A program made the position numbers and the translations under genes. From contig JAICWE010000017.1 in assembly GCA_025934955.1 (NCBI GenBank), positions 1 to 56,068 of the forward strand: a DNA stretch of 56,068 nt. Direction: 5' to 3'. This document shows, in pieces, positions 1 through 7,443 of this stretch. Every line of letters starts with the position of its first letter. Position 1 is the first letter of the stretch. The notes under the pieces are model-generated. The model searched no databases, was not told the origin of the DNA, and saw only the letters and a program-made list of their open reading frames with translations. The stretch comes from Gemmatimonadales bacterium. Its GTDB lineage: Bacteria > Gemmatimonadota > Gemmatimonadetes > Gemmatimonadales > GWC2-71-9.

Positions 1-42
1 GACGCCCGGCCGCCGGGCGGCGTCGTGGCGGCGTGGGAGTGA
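1..42 (+). CDS. 3' end of an upstream gene (partial)
   Basis: Frame 1 is open from the window edge and ends with TGA at 40-42, giving only 13 residues (DARPPGGVVAAWE). The stop overlaps a GTG at 39-41 that fits the start of the next gene, the 4-base coupling used repeatedly in this window. In many genomes pabB precedes pabC, so this could be the end of a pabB-like gene, but 13 residues cannot show it. The identity is unknown. Confidence 0.35.
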   Translation, partial: DARPPGGVVAAWE

Positions 43-686
43 GCGGGCCGGGGCTGATCGAGACGGTGCGGGTGCGGGGCGGCGTCGCGCCGCTCTGGCC
101 GCTGCACCTCCGCCGCCTGTGCGAAAGCTGCGCGGCACTCGGCATTGCGATGCCCGACGTCGAGCCGCCGAGCGGCGGGGACGACCGGGTGCATCGGCTG
201 GAAGTGGTCGCGGCGGGCGCCTCCGTGAACGTGGCCGTGAGCGAGCGAGCGGTCGGGGCGACGACGCCGGTGCGGCTCATCACCGCGTCGGTGCGGCACC
301 GCCCCTATCCGTGGAAGACGACCGAGCGCGCGCCCTTCGACGCGGCGCGCGCCGAGGCCGCGGCCGCCGGTGCCGACGACGCGCTGCTCCTGACGGAGGA
401 CGGGCTCGTCGCCGAGTGCGGCATCTGGAGTCTGCTCTGGTGGGAGGGCGAGCGGCTGTGCGGGCCGGCGCTCGAGATCGGCGTGCTGAGCGGCGTCGGC
501 CGCGCGCGGCTGGCGGCGCTCGCGGGCGGGATCGTGCCGCGGGCCGTGGGGCGTGACGCCCTCGGGGGCCGTTCGCTGCTGGTGGTGAACGCGGCGCGGG
601 GGGTCGTGCCGGTCGCCGCGCTCGACGGTGCGGCGGTGCCGTCGTCGCCCGCAACCGAGCGTGTGGCGGAACATTTCTGGCCTTGA
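39..686 (+). CDS. pabC: Aminodeoxychorismate lyase-like class IV PLP aminotransferase
   Basis: A 215-residue fold-type IV PLP enzyme. Visible family signatures are the N-terminal LIET...G...L.LHL.RL block, the lysine in PWKTTERAPFD around residue 93 (the PLP Schiff-base position), the E-C-G-I-W segment that replaces the usual E-x-S-x-N, and ALEIGVLSGVGR near residue 150, which matches the family PL..GiLpGvtR motif. The KTT.R..D context favours aminodeoxychorismate lyase (4-aminobenzoate for folate) over branched-chain aminotransferase. GTG at 39 is preferred to GTG at 33 because it overlaps the preceding stop as GTGA. The stop TGA (684-686) lies within a likely -35 box for the tRNA array. The family is secure; substrate assignment is moderate. 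Confidence 0.75.
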   Translation: MSGPGLIETVRVRGGVAPLWPLHLRRLCESCAALGIAMPDVEPPSGGDDRVHRLEVVAAGASVNVAVSERAVGATTPVRLITASVRHRPYPWKTTERAPFDAARAEAAAAGADDALLLTEDGLVAECGIWSLLWWEGERLCGPALEIGVLSGVGRARLAALAGGIVPRAVGRDALGGRSLLVVNAARGVVPVAALDGAAVPSSPATERVAEHFWP

Positions 687-710
687 CCACCGGGCGCCGG
701 CCGGTATTTT
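683..710 (+). promoter_or_regulatory. Promoter of the tRNA array
   Basis: TTGACC (683-688) and TATTTT (705-710) are separated by 16 bases and lie about 34 bases before tRNA-His. The -35 box contains the stop codon of the upstream gene. This is one of the clearest sigma-70-type promoters in the window. Confidence 0.6.
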
Positions 711-743
711 TCGCTGCTCGCGACGGGCGGAGAAGTCTACCGC

Positions 744-818
744 GGTGGTTGTAGCTCAATCGGTTAGAGCGCCGGACTGTGGCTCCGGAGGTTGCGGGTT
801 CAAGTCCCGTCAGCCACC
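744..818 (+). tRNA. tRNA-His (GTG)
   Basis: Acceptor stem GTGGTTG (745-751) pairs with CAGCCAC (811-817). G744 faces C818, the G-1:C73 pair diagnostic of tRNA-His. The anticodon loop CTGTGGC carries anticodon GTG at 779-781. The T-loop GTTCAAG is present. The 3' CCA is not encoded. Confidence 0.95.
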
Positions 819-864
819 CTCAGAGTGGGCTCGTTGTGGCTTCGATGTGGCTTTGAGGGAGGAT

Positions 865-937
865 AGGTCCGTAGCTCAATTGGTAGAGCACCGGTCTCCA
901 AAACCGGGGGTTGCAGGTTCGATTCCTGCCGGGCCTG
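865..937 (+). tRNA. tRNA-Trp (CCA)
   Basis: Acceptor AGGTCCG (865-871) pairs with CGGGCCT (930-936), with discriminator G937. Anticodon stem CCGGT/ACCGG encloses loop CTCCAAA with anticodon CCA at 898-900. The T-arm GTTCGATTCC is intact. CCA is not encoded. Confidence 0.95.
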
Positions 938-996
938 TAGCAGGTGGTGGTGGCGGCGGGTAATGGTGTGTAATAAAGGAAGGGCGGGACCGGCGC

Positions 997-1069
997 GGCG
1001 CTATCGTCTAGGGGACTAGGACGGGGCCCTCTCAAGGCCCAAACACGGGTTCGAATCCCGTTAGCGCTA
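997..1069 (+). tRNA. tRNA-Glu (CTC)
   Basis: Acceptor GGCGCTA (997-1003) pairs with TAGCGCT (1062-1068). Stem GGGCC/GGCCC encloses loop CTCTCAA with anticodon CTC at 1031-1033. The D-arm ATCGTCTAG is typical of tRNA-Glu. It is one of two Glu isoacceptors placed in tandem. Confidence 0.93.
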
Positions 1070-1099
1070 TGGAAAAGTTGAAGGAGCTCCGACGGGTCC

Positions 1100-1171
1100 G
1101 GCCCCATCGTCTATCGGTCAGGACATCTCCCTTTCAAGGAGAAAAGACGGGTTCGATTCCCGTTGGGGCTA
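1100..1171 (+). tRNA. tRNA-Glu (TTC)
   Basis: Acceptor GGCCCCA (1100-1106) pairs with TGGGGCT (1164-1170). Stem TCTCC/GGAGA encloses loop CTTTCAA with anticodon TTC at 1133-1135. T-arm GTTCGATTCC is intact. Discriminator A1171, no CCA. Confidence 0.93.
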
Positions 1172-1192
1172 TCGGTAGCAGCACCAGGATAC

Positions 1193-1265
1193 GCGCCGCT
1201 AGCTCAATTGGCAGAGCAAGTGACTCTTAATCACTAGGTTGTAGGTTCGATTCCTACGCGGCGCA
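1193..1265 (+). tRNA. tRNA-Lys (CTT)
   Basis: Acceptor GCGCCGC (1193-1199) pairs with GCGGCGC (1258-1264). Stem AGTGA/TCACT encloses loop CTCTTAA, anticodon CTT. T-arm GTTCGATTCC is intact. It is the last tRNA before the hairpin at 1295. Confidence 0.94.
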
Positions 1266-1294
1266 CTGCAGACTGGATGACGTATCGTAGCGCG

Positions 1295-1324
1295 AACCGG
1301 CCCTGGAGAAATCCGGGGCCGGTT
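1295..1324. terminator. Hairpin terminating the tRNA array
   Basis: Twelve base pairs, AACCGGCCCTGG (1295-1306) with CCGGGGCCGGTT (1313-1324) around the loop AGAAAT, one T-G wobble. It is followed by TTTGCGTT, a weak T tract. It lies between the array and the convergent minus-strand gene ending at 1363, so it may serve both strands. Confidence 0.75.
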
Positions 1325-1362
1325 TGCGTTGCACCCACCGGTGAATGCAGTCGCTACGCGCC

Positions 1363-1962
1363 TCATCGGTCCAGGTAGGCCCCATAGTGCTTCCCGGCGC
1401 ATTCGGGGCAGAAGGTATGCGAGAACAGCGCCTCGGAGTGGTCGGTGATGTACACCTCGACCGGTTGCCATCCCGTGTCGCCGCGGATCCGCTTGCAGAA
1501 CCCGCAGATCGGCAGCAGCCCGCGGAGCATGCGCAACTTGCGCTCCCGGTCGACCAGGCGCCAGACAAGACTGGCGAAGGCGACCGACACCACGGCGTTG
1601 ACGACCGTGTCCTCCACCGTGAGCCGGCGATCCCACGGGATTCCCCAGAGCGCGATGACGGCCAGGCGGAGAGGCGGCCAGAGAACGGCAAGACCGATGC
1701 TCCACCAGCGCGCCCCGCTCCATGCCGCCATTCCGATCGGAATGAAATAGAAGAGGATGGCCGAGGGGATGAACGGGCCGGTGAGGTAGTCGCCGACGAC
1801 GACGAGCAGAAACGCGATGGTCCACTGCCACGGTCGAAACATGGTATCCGGGCGCAGCGAGAACAGCGTCCGGTCACCGAGCAGCGCGGCTGCCAGGAGC
1901 TGCCTGCTGATGCGGCGGACACGGGGGACGTGTTCGGGGGGTCGTATGTCGTCAGGCGGCAT
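1363..1962 (-). CDS. Membrane protein with C-terminal CxxC...CxxC zinc-ribbon-like tail
   Basis: 199 residues and the last gene of the oxidase operon; its ATG overlaps the end of ctaG by 11 bases. There are about four hydrophobic segments between residues 40 and 145. A basic, arginine-rich stretch follows (DRERKLRMLRG). The tail carries the pairs C-G-F-C around residue 172 and C-P-E-C around residue 190, with VEVYITDHSEA between. The same LPIC..CK.IR....Q.VEVYI..HSEA.FSH..CPEC pattern is often found at the C-terminus of PAS or GGDEF sensor proteins, but no catalytic domain is present here. It may be a redox or metal-sensing accessory of the oxidase. The function is not known. Confidence 0.7.
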   Translation of the reverse strand: MPPDDIRPPEHVPRVRRISRQLLAAALLGDRTLFSLRPDTMFRPWQWTIAFLLVVVGDYLTGPFIPSAILFYFIPIGMAAWSGARWWSIGLAVLWPPLRLAVIALWGIPWDRRLTVEDTVVNAVVSVAFASLVWRLVDRERKLRMLRGLLPICGFCKRIRGDTGWQPVEVYITDHSEALFSHTFCPECAGKHYGAYLDR

Positions 1963-2788
1963 GTTCGGTTTCGAGCGGCGCCGCGTCCGGTGCGGGCTCC
2001 GGGATCGCGATCACGGCCGCAGCAAAATATGCGATGGCACCGGACAGCAGCATGATCGCGCCTCCGAGCTGCTGGTCCGCCAGCGGCGTGAAGCCCCAGG
2101 CATTCGCGCTGTGGGTGTAGAGCGGATAGTACGCGGTCCGGGCGAATGCCAACACCCCCCCGAGCACGGCGGCCTGGGTACCGCCCGCGAGCAGGTACAG
2201 CGCGCGGGCGGCAGCGGTGCGCAGTGTCGGGAGTGGGCCGCCGCTGTGCATGAGAGGTCGCCAGAAGATGAGGTACGCCGCGACGAACGAGAGGTGTTCG
2301 AGGTGGTGGACCGGTTCGCTCGCCAGGGCAAGGTCGTACGCCGCGGGCGCATGCCATAGCCAGAGGACTGCCGTGGACAACGCCAGCGCGGGGAGCGGCC
2401 GCGCCATGGTTTCGATCGCTCCTGCGAGGCGTGCCCAGTGCGCGTGCACGATCTCCATGGCGGGAGACAGCAGCGGAGCCGCACCGGCGAGGATCAGCGG
2501 CGCCGCCACGAAGATCAGCAGCTCATGCTGCACCATGTGAAGCCAGAACAGTTCATGCGCCAGCGTCCCCAGCGGCGAGCATATCGCCAACGCCGTGATG
2601 CCGAGGCCCCCGAGCCACGCGGCGAGATGCCGCCCGCCCGCGCGGCCGGCGCCGCCGCGGCTTCGCAAACGAATCCACGCGACGCCGTAGAGCAGGCCGG
2701 CCGCCGCGAGGATGGCCGCGAGCTCCGGCTCCCATCGCCAGGGCCCGAGCAGCAGATCGAGGGGCCGCGCCGACGCGAGCTCATGCAA
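1952..2788 (-). CDS. ctaG: Cytochrome oxidase assembly protein, CtaG (caa3 type)
   Basis: 278 residues, six to seven predicted membrane helices, and the family signatures SPL..LAHELFWLHMVQHELL (around residues 70-95), LWLWHAP, and HHLEHLSF near residue 160. The conserved histidines fit a role in copper delivery or assembly of a heme-copper oxidase at the cytoplasmic membrane. The start ATG overlaps the end of the subunit I gene by 8 bases, so the two are translationally coupled. Family membership is clear; the exact assembly step is not established for the family. Confidence 0.88.
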   Translation of the reverse strand: MHELASARPLDLLLGPWRWEPELAAILAAAGLLYGVAWIRLRSRGGAGRAGGRHLAAWLGGLGITALAICSPLGTLAHELFWLHMVQHELLIFVAAPLILAGAAPLLSPAMEIVHAHWARLAGAIETMARPLPALALSTAVLWLWHAPAAYDLALASEPVHHLEHLSFVAAYLIFWRPLMHSGGPLPTLRTAAARALYLLAGGTQAAVLGGVLAFARTAYYPLYTHSANAWGFTPLADQQLGGAIMLLSGAIAYFAAAVIAIPEPAPDAAPLETEHAA

Positions 2789-4259
2789 GGGGCACTCTCG
2801 TGCGCCGCCACGCCGGTCCGAGCCGCACCAGCATGTCCACGGTCAGCCACGCGAGCGCGGCGGCGAGCAGCAGGACGAACGGCACGGCCACCCGGGCATA
2901 GATCTGCCATTGCGGGAGGTGCACCGCATAACGTCGTGGCACGCTGTGGGCGCCCGCCACGAAGAACATGATCACGAAGCCGGCGGCGCCGACGCCGTAG
3001 AGCCACGCCGCGATTCGGGCGCCCCGGCCGCCCGGCACATCGCTGAGTCCCGCGAGCAGGTGGTAGAGGTAGGCCCAGGCGAATGCCGCAGCGCCGAGGA
3101 TGTAGTAGGTGTGGAAGTGGGCCGGCACCCACATCGTGTTGTGCATCACCTGGTTGATCGGCAGCGTCGCGTCCAGCAGCGCGCCCAGCCCGCCGAATAC
3201 CCAGCCCCAGAGCCCGAGGACGATCAGGATCGAGGGTACCGCCCAGCGGAGCCCCGATCCGTAGATGAGCGCGAGCGCCCCCACGATGGTGACGATGAAC
3301 GACGGCAGCCCCACGGCGTAGGAGCCCAATTGCCCCAGGATCTCCAACCCGAGTGGCTGGGCGAAGTCCTGATACAAATGGTGGGAGTAGTTGACCAGCA
3401 TCAGCACGATGATCAGGTCCCAGGCGAAGACGACCGGCCACGTCGTGCGCCACGGCCGGCCGGTGTAGACCGGCAGCACGGCGTAGACGATTCCGGCGGC
3501 CACGTAGATGCTCAGATTCGCCATGGTGTGGCCGAACAGGAGCACGAAGTTCTTGGCGAAGAGCGCGTCCACCGCCGGGACCACTCCCGCGGCCTCCGCA
3601 AACAGCGGGACCAGGTAGATGAGGCCCGCCAGCGCCGCGAGAATGCCGTCGATCGCGATGACGGTCGCGATGAGCTCCGCCGGACGCGGGAGGCCCGCTT
3701 GCGGGCGGCTCCTCGGTGAAACCAGGTAGCGGAGCGCCAGTGCGCCGCCGAGACCGCCGCAGGCCGCGGTCGTTCCCCGCAACAGCGTCACGCAGACGAT
3801 GAGTAGCCCAAGCGCCGTGAACAGGTAGCCGCCGTACACCGCGAGCGCCGCCGCCAGCGACCAGGTGCGTCCGTCGAACGGCAGCGGGTGGAGCACCGTC
3901 CAGCCCCCGGCGAAGCGGCCGAGCAGCGTCGCGACGACGACCAGGCCCATGCCCGTCATGTACGCCACGAACGCGATCCACAGTGCGCGCGCGCTCAGCC
4001 GCACCCATTGACTCACCACCGCGCAGAGCCCGCCGAGCGCGGCGAGCAGGACGGCGCCGACCATGCCCGCGCCATGCAGGGTCATCAGCCGATAAAACCA
4101 GTCCGGCGAGATGACGAGAATGCCGGCGTGGTCGAGCCGCATCAGCAGTCCCAGCATGCCCATGGCCAGGAACGTCGCGAAGCCGCCGACGAGATAGCCG
4201 ATCGCGGCCCGGAGCACGGCTCCGTTGGTCCCGGTGTATGGCGAAGCCGAGGTGGCCAT
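2781..4259 (-). CDS. Heme-copper oxidase subunit I with atypical (NO-reductase-like) active site
   Basis: 492 residues, about twelve membrane helices. Metal ligands are recognisable: H62 (TLHGAGM) and H383 for the low-spin heme, H381 for the high-spin heme (WVPAHFHTYYILG), and H244, H293 and H294 for CuB (FGHTMANLS; YSHHLY). In typical oxygen reductases helix VI reads GHPEVY, with a tyrosine four residues after the CuB histidine forming the His-Tyr cofactor; here that position is N248. Loss of this tyrosine is characteristic of NO-reductase-like members of the superfamily. A tyrosine at about 313 (GSYAVG) could conceivably substitute, as in cbb3 enzymes. The gene starts 4 bases after subunit II and overlaps ctaG. 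The superfamily call is secure; the substrate is open. Confidence 0.85.
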   Translation of the reverse strand: MATSASPYTGTNGAVLRAAIGYLVGGFATFLAMGMLGLLMRLDHAGILVISPDWFYRLMTLHGAGMVGAVLLAALGGLCAVVSQWVRLSARALWIAFVAYMTGMGLVVVATLLGRFAGGWTVLHPLPFDGRTWSLAAALAVYGGYLFTALGLLIVCVTLLRGTTAACGGLGGALALRYLVSPRSRPQAGLPRPAELIATVIAIDGILAALAGLIYLVPLFAEAAGVVPAVDALFAKNFVLLFGHTMANLSIYVAAGIVYAVLPVYTGRPWRTTWPVVFAWDLIIVLMLVNYSHHLYQDFAQPLGLEILGQLGSYAVGLPSFIVTIVGALALIYGSGLRWAVPSILIVLGLWGWVFGGLGALLDATLPINQVMHNTMWVPAHFHTYYILGAAAFAWAYLYHLLAGLSDVPGGRGARIAAWLYGVGAAGFVIMFFVAGAHSVPRRYAVHLPQWQIYARVAVPFVLLLAAALAWLTVDMLVRLGPAWRRTRVPLA

Positions 4260-4263
4260 GGCG

Positions 4264-4788
4264 TCAGTGAACCACGAACGTCGTGCGCATGATATGGTGG
4301 AAGATCCCGCAGTACTCGAGGCAGCGCACGGTGTAGGTGCCGGGCCGCTCGAACCGGTAGATCAGCCGGTTGGCGTACCCGGGCATGGCCTGCACCTGCA
4401 CCAGGAGCACTCCGCTGGAGTCGTAGATGGCGAAGTCGTGGTTCACGTCCTTGGACCGGACCACGAACTCGACCGGAACGCGCGCGGGCACCGTGTTCCG
4501 GGACAGTGACCATCCCCACTGCGCACCGAGCACCGAGATCGTCTCGGTCGGTGCTCCGAGTGCGCGCGCGCGGAAGCGGGGATAAGGGTAGGCGTGCAAC
4601 GACAGCGCGAACACGAGGAGCCCGATTCCGCCGAAGATGACGAGCAGCCGGAGCCGCAGCCGGTTTTCGACGGGCTCGATGACATCGAAGCCGGGCCCGG
4701 GGCGGGAGCGGACGAGGACGAATGCCCACGCCGCCGTCCACAGCACTCCCAGCGCGACGAGCACCCAGAGGACGAGTCCTGGTGTCAT
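4264..4788 (-). CDS. Heme-copper oxidase subunit II with CuA site
   Basis: 174 residues: two N-terminal membrane helices (about 4-26 and 45-65) followed by a periplasmic cupredoxin domain. All CuA ligands are visible: H117 (VNHDF), C156, E158, C160, H164 and M167 (CLEYCGIFHHIM). QWGW near residue 90 is the usual aromatic entry patch for electrons from cytochrome c. The ATG at 4788 was chosen over upstream in-frame codons because those lie inside the preceding dehydrogenase gene and the helix begins right after it. The gap to the dehydrogenase stop is 25 bases. It feeds electrons into the adjacent subunit I. Confidence 0.88.
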   Translation of the reverse strand: MTPGLVLWVLVALGVLWTAAWAFVLVRSRPGPGFDVIEPVENRLRLRLLVIFGGIGLLVFALSLHAYPYPRFRARALGAPTETISVLGAQWGWSLSRNTVPARVPVEFVVRSKDVNHDFAIYDSSGVLLVQVQAMPGYANRLIYRFERPGTYTVRCLEYCGIFHHIMRTTFVVH

Positions 4789-4813
4789 GCGGTGCTCGGC
4801 GCGCCGGTGTGGT

Positions 4814-6454
4814 TCATCGTCCGGCCGGGGCCTTCGGCAAGCCGAAGACGAGGATCGCGTCTCCCAGTCGATAGCTGAGCTGGAAGTTCCCGCCGCACGC
4901 CTCGGCGATGAACTGCTCGCCGTCCAGCTCGAAGCTGATCGGAGTGCTGTTGCAGCCGGCGCCGCCATTGAACTGCCACAGCAGCTTGCCGGTGCGGGAA
5001 TCATAGGCGTTGAAGTTGCCGTTTCCCTCGCCGGTGAACGTGAGCCCGCCCGCCGTGGACAGCGAGCCGCCCATCATCGGCTGCGGCACCTTGTTCTGCC
5101 AGGCCACCTTTCCGGTCTTGAGGTCGATCGCCGAGAAGAGACCGTACTGCTCCTCCCCCGGAATCGCCACGAATGCCGAGCCGAGCCACAGCCGCCCCTT
5201 CTCCCACGGCGCGGTGTGGGTGATGTAGTTCATCGGCTGGTGCAGCCCCGCGACGAACGCGTACCCGAGCTTGGGGCTCACCGATATGGGCGACCATTCC
5301 GAGCCGCCGTTGGCACCGGGCAGCATCCGAGTGCCCTTCGCGGTCGGCAGCGCGAACATGTTCTCGTGGGGGACGAAGTTCTGGCTCTTCCGCACCAGCT
5401 TGCCGGTCGCCGCGTCGACCACGTAGACCCAGCCGGTCTTGCCGGCATGCACGACGACCTTCCTGCCGCCCAGCTCGGTCACGACGGACGGCGAGGTTGC
5501 GTCGAGATCCCACACGTCGTGCGGCACGGTCTGGTAGTACCACTTCGTCTTCCCGGTGGTCGCGTCGATGGCGACCATGCCGTCGGTGAAGAGGTTGTCA
5601 CCGGGTCGGACGCTGCCGTCCAGATCCGGGGACGGGTTGCCCACCGTCGCGAAGATGGTGTTCGACGCCTTGTCGTACGCGGGCGTGGTCCAGACACCGC
5701 CGCCGCCGGTCTTCCATGCGTCGGCGTACTTGGCGCTGTCGGCCTTCTCCTTCGCGATGTCGCGGTGCAGGTCGGCCTCTTCGGCCTTCGTCGCCCACGT
5801 GCCCCACCAGCCGTTGGTGGCCACCGGGTCTTCGCCCGGCGCCGGAATCGAGTACCAGCGCCAGACCTGCTTGCCGGTCGCCATGGCATACGCCGTGAGA
5901 TGGCCCCGGATGCCGTACTCACCGCCCGACACGCCGACGATCACGTTGTCACCCACGATCAGGGGGGCCATCGTGATGCTGTAGCCGGACGCCGGGTCGG
6001 CGACCGCCACATCCCACTTCGGCTCGCCGGTGGCGGCGTCGAACGCGAGCAGCCGGGCGTCGAGCGTTCCCAGGAAGACGTCGCCGCCGCCGACGGCGAC
6101 TCCGCGGTTGACCGGCCCGCAACAGGCGATGACTGTGCCGGGTTTGAGCTCCTGCCGCCACAGTTCCTGCTTCGTCCGCAGGTCGTAGGCGATCACGGCT
6201 TCGCTGTACGGTGTCGTGACGTACATCTTGCCGTCCACCACGATGGGGGTGGTTTCGAGCGAGCCGAGCTTGCCGGTGCCGGTCTGGAAGATCATCCTCG
6301 GCACGAGCCGGCTCACGTTCGCGGTGGTGATGCGCGCGAGCGTGGACCATCGCTGGTTCCAGTCGCTGCCGCCGTATGTCGTCCAGTTGCTCTGCGCCTG
6401 CGCGGGTGCCGCGATGAGCGCCGCCGCCGCGAGGGCCGGCCAAAGCTGTTTCAT
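4814..6454 (-). CDS. PQQ-dependent alcohol dehydrogenase (exported quinoprotein)
   Basis: 546 residues with a signal peptide ending near AQA-QS (residue 20), then an eight-bladed propeller with repeated ATGK.W blade ends. Family residues seen are the vicinal C111-C112 pair that packs on PQQ, E179 in GGEYGIRG, N273 (GNPSPD), W315 and catalytic D316 in PHDVWDLD. D318, two residues after the catalytic aspartate, is the extra acidic ligand found in lanthanide-dependent methanol/ethanol dehydrogenases; membrane glucose dehydrogenases also have an aspartate there, so this is suggestive only. The start has a clear Shine-Dalgarno (GAGGAG, 6 bases before ATG). First gene of the oxidase operon; it oxidises an alcohol or sugar in the periplasm. 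No cytochrome c gene accompanies it. Confidence 0.88.
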   Translation of the reverse strand: MKQLWPALAAAALIAAPAQAQSNWTTYGGSDWNQRWSTLARITTANVSRLVPRMIFQTGTGKLGSLETTPIVVDGKMYVTTPYSEAVIAYDLRTKQELWRQELKPGTVIACCGPVNRGVAVGGGDVFLGTLDARLLAFDAATGEPKWDVAVADPASGYSITMAPLIVGDNVIVGVSGGEYGIRGHLTAYAMATGKQVWRWYSIPAPGEDPVATNGWWGTWATKAEEADLHRDIAKEKADSAKYADAWKTGGGGVWTTPAYDKASNTIFATVGNPSPDLDGSVRPGDNLFTDGMVAIDATTGKTKWYYQTVPHDVWDLDATSPSVVTELGGRKVVVHAGKTGWVYVVDAATGKLVRKSQNFVPHENMFALPTAKGTRMLPGANGGSEWSPISVSPKLGYAFVAGLHQPMNYITHTAPWEKGRLWLGSAFVAIPGEEQYGLFSAIDLKTGKVAWQNKVPQPMMGGSLSTAGGLTFTGEGNGNFNAYDSRTGKLLWQFNGGAGCNSTPISFELDGEQFIAEACGGNFQLSYRLGDAILVFGLPKAPAGR

Positions 6455-6605
6455 CAGGTCACTCCTCTACAAAGTGTCAGCCGGCGCGGACCGTCCGCTC
6501 ATGGACGATCCGCGTGCGCAATAGTGGCCCGCGTGGGGGATCCGGCCAATAGCCCGTTCGTACCATCGGCGTCAACACGTATCCCGCCGACGTGCCGGTG
6601 CGCCG
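6455..6605 (-). promoter_or_regulatory. Upstream region of the dehydrogenase/oxidase operon
   Basis: 151 bases between the regulator stop and the dehydrogenase ATG. It contains an imperfect inverted repeat GGACCGTCC/GGACGATCC (about 6488-6511) and two direct copies of CAATAG on the plus strand (6519-6524 and 6547-6552; CTATTG on the transcribed strand) 28 bases apart. These are candidate binding sites for the adjacent PAS-LuxR protein. No convincing -35/-10 pair was found. Confidence 0.35.
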
Positions 6606-7268
6606 CTAGTCGATGAGTCCGCGCCGCTGCGCATGGGTCACGGCCTCGAGGCGGTTGTGCGTGCGGAGCTTGCGATTGATGTGGTGGAGGTGGTTGCGGA
6701 GCGTCTGCGCGGAGATACCCAGTTTGCGGACGATGGCGGTGGCATTGCTGCCCGCGGCGAAGAGCTTGAGGATGCGGCGCTCCTGATCCGAGAGCGGCTC
6801 GACCGGCGCGTGATGGGAGCCCTCGTGGGCCAGCTCGACGAGCTGCCGGGCCGCGCCGAGCATGTGATGGACCAGCTCTTCATTGCGCCGGCGCTGATCG
6901 ACGTTGCGCGCCAGTCGCGCGAACAGCCGCCGTCCCGAACGCGGATTGTTGAAGATGATCGTGGAGACGTTCACCCAGATCCGGTCGCCGGACCGGGTGC
7001 GTGCCTGGAGATCGAAGTTCAGGATCCCGCCGGGGCCGCCATCCCAGCGGCGCGCCGTCGCCTCCGCTCCGCCGGCGATCGCGCTGGTGCCGAGCGCATC
7101 GCGGGCATCGAGCACGTCGTCGATCTTGCGCCCGAGCACCTCGCCTGCCGGATGGCCGAACAGCTGCTCCGCGGCCGCGTTCCAGGAGCGGATCTCGCCG
7201 TCGTCGGTGACCGTGTAGGCCGCGTCGGCGGTCTGCTCCAGCAGCGCGAACAGCTCCATTTCGAGCAT
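6606..7268 (-). CDS. PAS-LuxR transcriptional regulator
   Basis: 220 residues. A PAS domain covers residues 5-125 (LLEQTADAAYTVTDDGEI..WN.AAEQLFGH) and a LuxR-type helix-turn-helix covers about 155-218 (LSDQERRILKLFAAG...GISAQTLRNHLHHI). There is no receiver domain, so the signal is presumably sensed directly by PAS, perhaps a redox state or small molecule. A strong Shine-Dalgarno (GGGAGGT) precedes the ATG. It lies directly upstream of and co-oriented with the PQQ dehydrogenase/oxidase genes, 151 bases away, and is the likely regulator of that operon. Confidence 0.85.
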   Translation of the reverse strand: MLEMELFALLEQTADAAYTVTDDGEIRSWNAAAEQLFGHPAGEVLGRKIDDVLDARDALGTSAIAGGAEATARRWDGGPGGILNFDLQARTRSGDRIWVNVSTIIFNNPRSGRRLFARLARNVDQRRRNEELVHHMLGAARQLVELAHEGSHHAPVEPLSDQERRILKLFAAGSNATAIVRKLGISAQTLRNHLHHINRKLRTHNRLEAVTHAQRRGLID

Positions 7269-7320
7269 CGTAGACCTCCCGCGTGGGACGCACGCATCCT
7301 CGCGTGGTACGAACGCTTCA

Positions 7321-7349
7321 TTGCCGGCCGGGAGCCCGACTCCTAATGA
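7321..7349 (+). promoter_or_regulatory. Promoter of the MmgE/PrpD-AhpD gene
   Basis: TTGCCG (7321-7326), 17-base spacer, TAATGA (7344-7349). A TTG at 7321 is in frame with the downstream gene, but it is better read as this -35 box, which supports the later GTG start at 7444. Confidence 0.45.
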
Positions 7350-7443
7350 TACCTCACGGCAGACGCGAGGACCTGGGAGGCGTGGTGACTACAAGCTGCG
7401 GAAGCCCCCGTGCGGGGACGATGGGTCGCGAGGCACCGGCGCC

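Noticed and set aside
7321..7443. Longer N-terminus for the MmgE/PrpD protein from TTG 7321
   Set aside because: The added 41 residues are not MmgE/PrpD-like, and the TTG belongs to a TTGCCG-17-TAATGA promoter.
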